Part shown: in pieces, positions 21,425-29,812 of the stretch
Layout: each line of letters starts with the position of its first letter
Position numbering within the stretch: position 1 is the stretch's first letter
DNA from: Corythucha ciliata
Lineage: Eukaryota; Arthropoda; Insecta; Hemiptera; Tingidae
Direction of reading: 5' to 3'
DNA: 64,000 nucleotides
Assembly (NCBI GenBank): GCA_038030265.1
Contig: CM075940.1
Span: 12,958,001-13,022,000 of the forward strand
Made by a program: the position numbers and the translations under genes
Notes under the pieces: model-generated
What the model was told of the DNA's origin: nothing
What the model saw: only the letters and a program-made list of their open reading frames with translations
Databases searched by the model: none

Positions 21425-21845
21425 GAGCAGCTAGGGAAATAAAAGTCACCCACGGCAGAGCCCCGCATGACGTGGGAAGGCTTAATACTCAGGGAGGTCG
21501 CCTGGTATCCCTGAGGCTCCGTTAAATACACAGCTCACCCTGTGTCACGCACCCTTCGGCACGGATCGCATAACGCCTTGGGTTGGTAGCGAGTTCTTTT
21601 AAGACCGTGCCCTCGCCACTACACGGCCCATACCCCTCCTCCATTTGTTAAGAGAATTCTCCGTAACAGGGCCGCCAACCGTGCCGCGGATGCCACAGCA
21701 CGGCGCGTCAAAGACACCGGGAAGGCTGGAGGTCGGAGTTGGGTGGTCAGTGGCTAGCTGCACCAAAATGCATGGTGCCGTATTTTTAAAAGACGCCATG
21801 AAATACACGGCGTCAACGCATAACCACCCCATTTGACCCCGGGAC

Positions 21846-21900
21846 CTCCGCTTAATCGGGACAAGAATGGATTTCCCCGACGTGTCCCAATTAAGCGGAG
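21846..21900. repeat. Short inverted repeat (17-bp arms)
   Basis: CTCCGCTTAATCGGGAC (21,846-21,862) and GTCCCAATTAAGCGGAG (21,884-21,900) are complementary at 16 of 17 positions, with a 21-base spacer. It sits exactly where the copia gag similarity ends. The CCGCTTAAT wording recalls pogo/Tigger termini, but that is only a resemblance. Confidence 0.7.
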
Positions 21901-21904
21901 TCCA

Positions 21905-22174
21905 CGCTTTCTTTAGAGTTTCTTCCGTCATGCTCGTAGTCAAAATGATCATAGCATTACTTTCAGCTTTCCAGTAGTTAGTCAGACCTGTTTCATATTT
22001 CTTCCTGACTTCTTCAACCACGCCTTCTTGAGATTCTTCAGGTTGCTTCAAAACGCCGTTCACAACACTTATCGACCCTGGAATAGCTCGGAGAAGTATG
22101 CTGATCTTGTACTTCCATGTTATCCAGTTCTTCTGTCCTTCCAGGAGACCAATGTTTACCTTTGTTAGCTCCAT
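21905..22174 (-). pseudogene. Copia gag N-terminal fragment
   Basis: Minus strand. MELTKVNIGLLEGQKNWITW is the classic copia gag start (short lead, then a tryptophan-rich NWITWKYKISILLRA). It continues to MTEETLKKAW and then the similarity stops at the inverted repeat. No protease or RT follows, so this is an isolated fragment of about 90 residues from a copia family different from the other two in the window. Confidence 0.75.
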
Positions 22175-23084
22175 ATTAACTTGAAGCTATCGGCAGCTGA
22201 AAACGTGATCTGTGACCATAACCTGATATTAGTCAAAAAATTATTTTATCTTTTTTTTTATTCTTCAAAAAACTCCAAAGGGGGTAGAACAATAATCAAA
22301 AAACATGTGTCATAAAAAAATGAGAGCACTTTTCTCAACACTTTTAGTATGTTTACCTCCCAACTACCCCAAACAAAGCGGAAAATAAAAAATCATAAAA
22401 ACCGACCACGTCGTCTACACTTGTTTTTCATCATTCATTGACTGGACTAATTTTTAAAGGAGTTTATTTTACAATAAAACAAGTTTCAAGGCATAAATTG
22501 CATTTATACCTACGATACGAAATCTGTTCAAACTTATAATTATGTACATAATGAAGTTTGAGTGGGTGATCGTATGAAATGCGATGTTCTGTAAAGGAAT
22601 TTTTAGTACGGAGGATCATTCGTCAACTGAATTACCAAAATAAAGGTGAACAAATTGAAATTGATAAAAGAAACGTCAGTTGTGTTGCCATACAACACAA
22701 AATAGTCGAGCATGAAATATAGCACATCACTATTGCTGTTCGCAGACCAACTATTAGGAGAATTTTAATTTAGGAGTTGTCGAACTTGTGTAGAGGGAAC
22801 GACCCAAGGCGATAGATATTACAGGTGGCGCATCAAGAGCACTTTTCTTGGAACTGAGGAGGACTGCCTACGTCACTCATAGACCGGAAAGTCTGACTGC
22901 CTGAGCTAGGTTCGTTAGTTACGTCTCTTATTCTGTTCATCGGTGTTGTCAGATATAATTAAATAGTTACTTTTTCTATTTATGGTAATCCTCGACACGA
23001 CCCGAATATCGAGGTGAATAAGTTTGTTGCATTAAAACCGTTGTATTGTGGAAGGATTAGATAAAAGTAGAAATCAAAAACACC
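22175..23084. other. AT-rich sequence without recognisable genes
   Basis: No ORF with known similarity. A small hairpin, TTGTGTTG-CCATA-CAACACAA, lies near 22,680-22,700. The region could hold the promoter and 5' UTR of the THAP/P-type gene, whose first coding exon starts at 23,377, but I can identify no promoter element. Confidence 0.4.
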
Positions 23085-23236
23085 TTAAAGCCGGTTTTCC
23101 TAGCAGCTCAAAACGCTTAGCGCCGCGTGTTTTAAATTCATTTCTAGTCACCACATGTTAACTTTTCAACTAGGCAACAATTTAAAACACGCTGCACTAA
23201 GCGTTTTGCGCTGCCATGTAGGAAAACTCAGCTTAA
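23085..23236. repeat. Palindromic MITE bracketed by TTAA
   Basis: Two arms of about 50 bp (23,089-23,139 and 23,179-23,232) are nearly complementary. Both contain GGTTTTCCTA-like ends, AAAACGCTTAG and CGTGTTTTAAATT. The loop is about 40 bases. TTAA lies at both outer edges (23,085-23,088 and 23,233-23,236), the target duplication of piggyBac-type elements. It does not encode a protein. It could also fold as a long RNA hairpin if transcribed. Confidence 0.75.
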
Positions 23237-23376
23237 GTACTAATAATTATGTTTTGAAAAATCACTAGTTCTGCTCTGTTTGTCCATGTTCAATGAACAT
23301 ATTTTATTAAGATCAAAGCACGCTGATCGCTGAGAGTTACCAACTTTTAAAATAATTTCGTTAATACACATTGCAG

Positions 23377-23805
23377 ATGCCTGGTACAAGGTGTACTGTG
23401 GCTACATGCAGAAACAGCCTTCAGATCACCAAAAAAAAAAAAACCTGAACGTTTCATATTATACATTCCCCAAAGATGCCGAAATGAGAGCTAAATGGGT
23501 ACACAGTTGCCGTCGCGATGGGAAATGGAACCCTAGCTCATGCCACGTGTGCTCCGACCACTTTAACGACGATGATTACGAGGACGATATGAGGAATCGT
23601 CTCTTGGGCCTTCCTCAGAAAAAAAAAAAATTGAAAATGAACGCTTTTCCCCACATCAATGTCGGAAAAGTAGAAGACAACAGTAAGGCTCAGCTTAAAT
23701 TCGATAGGGGCAGGAGAGTTCAGAGGCGAGAGCAGCAACAAATTGTGACAAGCATTATAAGAAACTTAACAACTTCAGAACCCGTGCATGCTGTTCATGG
23801 AGAAG
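23377..23805 (+). pseudogene. THAP-domain exon of a P-element-like transposase gene
   Basis: The ATG at 23,377 follows TTGCAG, an acceptor-like sequence. The frame begins MPGTRCTVATCRNS, with the first THAP cysteine pair. It shifts in a 13-A run (23,431-23,443) and continues as NLNVSYYTFPKD, KWVHSCRRD and CHVCSDHF, the last C-X2-H pair of the C2CH zinc finger, then NAFPHINV, a variant of the THAP AVPTIF box. THAP fingers are site-specific DNA-binding domains, and in P-type transposases they bind the element ends. The exon ends with GAAG followed by GCAAGT, a good match to a GC-AG intron donor. The homopolymer shift could be a sequencing error, but the downstream gene is clearly dead. Confidence 0.85.
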
Positions 23806-24002
23806 GCAAGTAAACATGAATTGAATGATTGATGTACGCATGAGCAGGGGGGGGGGTGGCAGTATATACAAAGAAATAGTACTGTGATTTATGACTACAT
23901 TTTCCTAAGTAATTTTTTGGAACAAATGAATGAAATAGGTGGTATTTATTTGGGACAAAAAACAAATCGGCGATTGTTTGTTAGATACTTATAGGAGTAA
24001 GG

Positions 24003-24136
24003 CCCGTATTTACGAACGTTCCTTGAAGCTTCCTTGAGTCAAGGAACCGCTGAGAACAGTTTTGATCACAATAAAAACATCTGTTCTAATGAATTTCAAG
24101 GGTTTCTTAATGTCAAGGAACGTTCATAAATACGGG
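24003..24136. repeat. 134-bp inverted-repeat MITE inside the THAP-gene intron
   Basis: The ends CCCGTATTTACGAACGTTCC and GGAACGTTCATAAATACGGG are complementary except at one position, and both are followed inwards by TTGA-type sequence. The element lies between the two THAP-gene exons and encodes nothing. I cannot identify the target duplication, so the superfamily is open. Confidence 0.75.
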
Positions 24137-24476
24137 TATAAGTTTTTAATAAAAATAGCCATTTGAAATAAAAAAAAAAAAAATGTGTTCCCTGCCTAAA
24201 ACGTTGTGTTTTCGATAAGATTGAACATATTTTTGGACGAAAAAACCTTATTCGTGTGAGAATAGGCCCCCTGAAGTCAACTACCTACCCACTTCAACGT
24301 CATGGAATTATTATGGGTATACTCGTCATTTAAACTGTAAACCAGTAAAGGACGAGTATTTTTCTTTATACAAATACAATTCCACCTCCCCCCTGCCCTC
24401 ACATCACCAAAAAACACGAGTTTTAACAACTTTTTTTTTTTAAACAGATTTTTAATTGAGTAACCCCAATGTTTAG

Positions 24477-24601
24477 GAGATGCACCTGAGATGACTGAAA
24501 TGCCTAACAGAAGTGAGAGTTCACAATCTGATGTCGTAAAACTGCTGGAAACAAATGAACTCAGCGATTATATGACGCTAATTCAAAATCAAGCAAGTGA
24601 G
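24477..24601 (+). pseudogene. Second exon of the THAP/P-type transposase gene
   Basis: The exon follows TTTAG at 24,472-24,476 and ends at GAG|GTAAAT (24,602). Joined in phase to the GC donor at 23,805, it reads straight through for 41 residues, including VVKLLETNELSDYMTLIQNQ. That stretch is rich in L and acidic or polar residues, like the coiled-coil dimerisation segment that follows the THAP finger in P-type transposases. The phase match on both sides is the main support. The next intron would run to about 27,962 and is filled with repeats. Confidence 0.55.
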
Positions 24602-24756
24602 GTAAATTAAACTGGCATTTCCTAAAGAACGCCTCTTTCATTTCCCCCGCGACTCGTACAGGACAAGAAAAAACATTTTTTTCGTCGTAAATAATGAATG
24701 CGCATGCGCGCGTTGCTCTTTGATTGGCTGCAGCTCAAATTCTTAGCTGTCACAGG

Positions 24757-24930
24757 CAGGGCTGGGCAGTAATTGAATTACATGTAATTGAATTACGTAA
24801 TTCAATTACAATTAGTAATTGGTAATTTGTAATTGATAACAACACGCCATTGTAATTGGTAATTTGTAGTTAAAAGCACTTTTTCGACGTAATTTGTAAT
24901 TAACAATTACCAATTACATTTCCATCTTCA
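24757..24930. mobile_element. hAT-like terminal fragment with TAATTG palindromes
   Basis: CAGGGCTGGGCAGTAATTG at 24,757 is a typical hAT terminal inverted repeat. It is followed by about 150 bases of interleaved TAATTG/CAATTA and GTAATT/AATTAC words that can fold on themselves. I do not find the opposite terminus, so this is a one-ended remnant lying in the presumed intron of the P-type gene. Confidence 0.6.
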
Positions 24931-25314
24931 GAGCCAATATTACTTCGAAAACTCAGCGGTTACTATTTCGCGCTTTACTTGGAGCTTTTGGAGGAGTTTT
25001 TGCATGAAATTCTCTGAAAAATAAGAGTTTCAAAGCAATTATGACACGAGCGATATCCTCGAGCTCCAACCATGATTGGGGTTGCCAATTTGAAATTTGA
25101 GAAAAACGGTATACACAAGTTTCAAAGATCGAAAACCCAAACCAGTGGCGTAAGTAGGAATTTGTCCTGGGGGGGGGGGATCAGATTGAAATCTCGTAAG
25201 GTTGAAAGGAGACGGGTAATTTCACATTTTAGTCATCATTCCACCCAGCCAGCACACTCTTCAATCTTGACATCTTGCTGGCCTCATCATAGCCTCAATC
25301 TCTCAGTTAAGGTC

Positions 25315-27625
25315 GATTTTTGGACTCTACCCGCAAATTAGCGCTTTTCTCAATTTTGGCCGAGTGTATCGTTCTTCTCAATTTCAGCCGCAGATTAGCG
25401 GTTTTGCCCCACCCCCTACCATAGCCATGAATTTGCGCATTTTCTCAACTTTAGCAGCAAAGTATCGTTTTTATCCCGTGAGCAATGTTTCTTAATTATC
25501 CACGAGTTTTGGCGTTTTCCTCAATTTTAGCAGCATATTACCGATTTTTTAATTTTTTTTTACCAGGGGATTAGCATTTTTCTCAGTTTCAGCTGGAAAT
25601 TAACGTTTTGTTAAGTGTTTTCCTCAATATTAGCCGCAAAATAAAGGGACTTTTCACGAATTAGGATTTTTTGGTTCACCATACGCAATGCATGAGCGAT
25701 TTTTCTCAGTTTACTCGCGAAATAGCGGTTTCTTCACCTATTGCCATAAATCGGCGTTTTTTTTTTTTTTTTTTTTCAATTTCAGCCTGAAAAGTTGCCT
25801 TCAGAATCCGCAAATTGGCGTATATTCAGTTTTTGGTGCAAATAAGAATTTTTCTCAATTTCAACCGCGAATTAGCGTTTTTCAAAAATTGTAGCGGCGA
25901 CGTGTCGTAGCGTTTCAAACCTGTAAATTAGCGAATTTTCTCAAATTCAGTCACAAATTGGCGTCTGACACAATTTTCGTTGTATATTGGCGATTTTTTT
26001 CATTCTTAGCCGCAAATTAGCAGTTTTCTCAATTTTTAGGCTTAAAATTAACCTTTCTCTTAATTTTGACCATGCTGATTATATTATTTTCTAAATATTA
26101 ACCGCAAGTTAGCAGTTTTTCACATTTTACCACCGCATTAGCAATTTTGTATAACTTTTATAGATATAGATTATTGCTTCTTTTCAGTTCTAGCCGTGAA
26201 TTAGCGTATTTTTTAACATTGTACTATAGCCATGCATGAATTTGCCATTTTTCTGAATTTTAGCCACAAAAATGCCTTCAGAAGGTGCGAATTTAAATTA
26301 CAAATGTATTTTTTGTTTTTTCAAACCAAAAGATTTACATCTATCCATTCATTTCTGTCAAAAAATAATCATTTTTAAATTATAAATTTCACGACACCTT
26401 AATTCGTGAATTAGTGATGTTTCTCAATTTTAGCTGGGAATTTTCGTTTTTCTACATTTTATTCACGAATTTTAGCACTGTTCTTCAAAATCATCCGCAA
26501 ACTATAGTGATTTTTCTACATTTTTAACCGCCAACCATCCTTTTCTCTCAATTTCAGCCGTAAATTAGGATTTTTTTCTCATTTTAGTCTGTAATTAGCG
26601 ATTTTTTTTTCCAATTTCAGCCGTGAATTAGTGTTTTCCCAATTATATTCCGCGAATCAGCTCTCTCCTCCATGCTATGATGAAGTGAGTTAGAGTGCTA
26701 TCGCGGAGTATAGAGCCATGTTATAGCTAAAATAAAGTAAAACACCATAATGTGCTGTTCTTGAACCAAGTCCGCGTCTAGAATTGAGCTAAATCGCTAA
26801 TTCGAAAATATACGTGACAAAACGCACTAATTAGCGTTAAAAAACTGATGAACAAGCGCTTGATCGCGGCTAAAATTGAGAAATTTTGAGAACTGATGAA
26901 TTTTCAGAAAATCCGCGAAGCTGCTGGTTCAAGAACAGAACATTATGGTGTTTTACTGTAAATTTTAGCTATAAAATGGCTCTATACTCTGCGATTCTGC
27001 GATTTTATCACAATTTTGTGAAAAAATTGTTCAAAAAAAAAAAAAATGATCAAAGTGCGTGGCAGCTTCTCCAACCCGTGCATTACCTTCTTAGTTTAGT
27101 CAATTTTTGCCAAGAATCGGCGTTTGACTCAATTTAAGCTGCAAATTAGCAATTTTTTTCATTTTTAACTGAGAATTAGCACTTTTCCCCCAATTTGAAC
27201 TGAAAATTAACATTTTTCTTAATTTTAGGTGATTTTTTCAATTTTTGCCGCGAATTACTGATTTTCTTCATTTTGTATCAGCGAATTAACGTTTTTCCAC
27301 AACTTTATCTACAAATTGCAAATTAGCGATTTTTCCAAATTTCAGCTGTGAAATAGCGTTTTGTGCTAATTTTGCGGCCATTCAGCATCCTATTCCCTTT
27401 TTCATACGCGAATGGGCGATTTTACGCCATTTCAGTTGTGAATTTGCCATTTTTGTGCAATTTAACATGAAAGCGTCTTTTATTTGTCAATATTATAGCG
27501 TGTTTTCTCAACTTTAACCGCGGGGTTTGCCCAAATACAAAACTTTTGCGTTGATTTCCACAATTTATTCGTAGAATGGCCGCCATGTACCACGAATAAG
27601 TGATTTTCTCTTAATTTTGGTATGG
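25315..27625. repeat. Satellite A: degenerate ~30-bp repeat array (2.3 kb)
   Basis: Dozens of divergent units of about 29-36 bp with the consensus wording GCCGCGAATTAGCG then TTTTTCTCAATTTTA. Examples lie at 25,330-25,420, 25,850-26,050, 26,540-26,650 and 27,100-27,250. The array has no conserved ORF and is interrupted by a foldback element at 26,701-26,994. The same unit, in either orientation, recurs at 10.7-11.0, 59.65-59.72, 62.83-63.27 and 63.98-64.0 kb. It occupies the presumed P-gene intron. Confidence 0.85.
26701..26994. repeat. Foldback element (about 70-bp arms) within satellite A
   Basis: The left arm (26,701-26,767) reads GGAGTATAGAGCC ... AACACCATAATG ... GTTCTTGAACCA. The right arm (26,925-26,994) is its inverse: TGGTTCAAGAAC ... 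CATTATGGTGTT ... GGCTCTATACTC. I estimate about 90 percent identity after small gaps. The 157-base spacer is satellite A. No coding capacity. Confidence 0.8.
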
Positions 27626-27962
27626 AAGTTGCATCGCGAGACCACGAGTCAGCCATTAGCGAATTAGCCAAATTAGCAAACTATGACTATCCGGGGTTCC
27701 CCGTGACAGTTCGCAGGCCGGGATGTGGGGAAAAAATTAGCCAAATTAGCAAATGTGATAGCAAATCGTGTAAAAGGGGCTTAACGAATAAAGTATTAGG
27801 GGTTCTCATTTGAAAATCAATATTTCGGTAAAGAAGTATACGTGAAAAGAAGTTTCTTCGGTAACGCGAGGGCTAGGGGGTGGAATTAAGTTGAATACTT
27901 AGGAAATACTCCTTTACCGGTTTACGGAAGGATTAAATGAGTACCCCTAATATGTTTGTCAG
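27626..27962. other. Non-coding stretch before the P-type middle exon
   Basis: No recognisable gene. An open frame at 27,622-27,813 is built from AATTAGCCAAATTAGC-type repeat sequence. TTTGTCAG at 27,955-27,962 looks like a splice acceptor for the following P-transposase piece. Confidence 0.4.
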
Positions 27963-28151
27963 GTTAAGTACTTGTACGAATACGACGAGAGGCTGGATCA
28001 AATCGTTGGGCCACACAATCAGGTTCAGGTCGCTATGACAAGAAGTCTGTTTGGAAATTGGAAGCAACCATGTTTACGCCGATTTCGACAAGAAAATGAC
28101 ACCAGAACTGTTGACAAAAATTATCAGCAGTCTTCATTCAGCAGGGATCAC
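27963..28151 (+). pseudogene. P-element-like transposase, middle (catalytic-domain) fragment
   Basis: After an acceptor-like TTTGTCAG the frame reads YEYDERLDQIVGPHNQVQVA and SLFGNWKQP, a hallmark block of P-type (THAP9-like) transposases. Near 28,070 a one-base shift leads into VYADFDKKMTPELL and IISSLHSAGIT, part of the RNase H-like catalytic fold. The sequence is cut at 28,151 by the 5' LTR of gypsy #2. The exon carrying the preceding catalytic region is not visible in the window. The domain order with the THAP exon at 23.4 kb and the C-terminus at 41.3 kb supports one ancestral gene. Confidence 0.8.
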
Positions 28152-28330
28152 TGTGTGAGGATACCAAATATCCCCACCGTCGCGGTTGAATAGTGCGGGA
28201 TAGCCCTTCCAATAAAACGACGACCAACACTAAAACAGTCTGGTTTTGACGTTGAGCGCAACAACGGTGAATCCTCTCTTACTCTACTATAAATATCCCC
28301 TCACCTCTCTGCAGCCTCTTATATTTTTTT
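28152..28330 (+). promoter_or_regulatory. Probable 5' LTR of gypsy #2 (TATA box, polyA signal)
   Basis: It starts TGTGTGAGGATACC and contains AATAAA at 28,211 and CTATAAATAT near 28,285, the expected LTR signals. Its first 47 bases recur exactly at 41,210-41,256. A possible primer-binding site (GTGACCTGAACCCC) follows at about 28,331. The right boundary is approximate. Confidence 0.5.
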
Positions 28331-28587
28331 GTGACCTGAACCCCAATCTCGTCACAAAATGGCATCCCTTGTTTTATGAAAACACCCACCAGAATCCTTT
28401 TTATTTCTATATCGGAAGAATTAATTTTTACTTTTTAATATATTCATTCAATAAATTCGATTTTCAAATCTAACACGACACAACCACAATTCATTCGAGT
28501 GTACTTCGCCCTTTTCCTTTGCTATCGTATCTTATATTTCCCTTCTCTTTAATAAATTAACAAAACTTATACAATCACCTCATTAAC

Positions 28588-28952
28588 ATGGCTCCTATAT
28601 GCTCGAGATGCAAGAAGGAATTAGAGGACCCAGACACACCAATTACTTGCTCAGGGTGTAATCAGATTCGCTGCGAAGCGTGCTCCAATATTACTAAAAT
28701 AAATTACGGGAAACTGAGAACCGAACTAAAAGCAACCTTTTTAAACGACTGCTGCAAGCTTACCCTCGAGAAAATAAATTCTACATTACAAAGACTTAGT
28801 ACCACTCTGAACAATTGCTGCCAGAAAGTTAATTCTCACGACGAAATAATAAAAGATCTGCAATCTAGCAAAACCAAACAGGAGACTCAATTCGCAAATA
28901 TAAATTCCCAACTTGAAAAAATTATACTCAAGCTAAATTCAATCGAGAGACC
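28588..28952 (+). pseudogene. Gypsy #2 gag N-terminus with CXXC zinc finger
   Basis: It starts at ATG 28,588. Residues 1-35 contain CSRCKKE, CSGCNQIRCEAC, a treble-clef or PHD-like cysteine cluster. A coiled-coil-like segment follows, with repeated leucine/isoleucine and lysine. The frame is cut at 28,952 by the BEL element and continues in phase at 35,762, on the other side of the 5-bp duplication. An N-terminal zinc finger of this kind is not the usual CCHC knuckle of gag, so its role is unclear. Confidence 0.75.
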
Positions 28953-29529
28953 TGTTTACGCCACTAATTAATACAAGTTAAGGCAGTAGTTATAGCTTTA
29001 TTAATAATTTCACTAACAAATAGGTCGCACATAAACATATCAAATTCTCAAAATGCCGGTAGTGGGAGTGGGAGATTGACCGTTGCCCTTCACAGGCCCT
29101 TCCTTCTTAATATCGTTATTGGTCTCTCTGCCGTCACCGTCAATGCGTTTCGCCTCGCTTTCCCACCTGCGATTAATTTCATACATGCCATAAAATCAAT
29201 AAGCGCTGACTTACTGTAAGTAATATCCTAGTTTCGTTCAATTTAACAACTTATCATATTTAACTGTACCTGTGAACCACATATAGGGTCTCAATTCACA
29301 CCTCCATTTTCGCTACTCCTGTCAAACGTCGTCGTAAAAAAATATCAACAGGAACAAATTTACCGAAACGTGCGTTGATTTATAACCCGTTGTCGTATCA
29401 TTACCCAGGAGCGTGGGAAAACCAGCTGGACGTTCAGCGACTTCATCAAAACGTTTAATCCTACTGCGTAAGTTTATATCCCTGGCTCGGGAACCAGAAT
29501 AATTTCAAACTTCTTTCTCGGCCTAAACA
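28953..29529 (+). repeat. BEL/Pao 5' LTR
   Basis: 577 bp, TG...CA ends, with the inverted terminal hexamers TGTTTA/TAAACA. It is practically identical to the copy at 35,180-35,756, which supports a recent insertion. It should contain the promoter and polyadenylation signals, although I can see no obvious TATA box. Confidence 0.95.
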
Positions 29530-29812
29530 TAAAAATTTGGTAGCAGAGCGTGGTTTACTTTGAATTAATTGATTTACGGGCAATTTATTAATCATTAAAA
29601 TAAGGAACTCTTTGCGTTTCAACGTTCAAGATCGAAGGTCACTTATACATAGTTAAAAATCTGTTCATAACTTCCTCATCTATCCTTCTCACTCTCTCTT
29701 TTTCTCAACGTGTCTGCTCTCCATTCATTCTTCCCCTCTCTCCCGTATTCATTCTTTTAGAGAGCAAAAAATGTATAAAAAATTATAAAATCGGCAAACT
29801 CAACTTCACGCC

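Larger units (their letters stand above)
16367..21560 (-). mobile_element. R1-like non-LTR retrotransposon, nearly full length
   Basis: Minus strand. From its 5' side it has a possible leader (about 21,425-21,560), ORF1 (broken by frameshifts), ORF2 (open over 1,114 codons), a frameshifted C-terminal tail and a short 3' UTR (16,367-16,453). The APE endonuclease-RT-RNase H-zinc-cluster order is that of the I-group (R1/LOA/I). Its 3' end touches the SINE head at 16,366. The 5' limit is uncertain, because a copia gag scrap lies beyond about 21,900. No target-site duplication could be found. Confidence 0.88.

Noticed and set aside
22796..22812. GGGAACGACCC shared with 42,749-42,765 as P-element termini
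   Set aside because: The two copies are in direct rather than inverted orientation and the match is only 11 bases.
26840..26925. Hammerhead ribozyme (CTGATGA ... GAAA)
   Set aside because: CTGATGA is followed by GAAA, but the intervening bases cannot form stem II.
27622..27813. 63-codon frame before the P middle exon
   Set aside because: It contains repeated AATTAGC sequence from the satellite region and no similarity to transposase.
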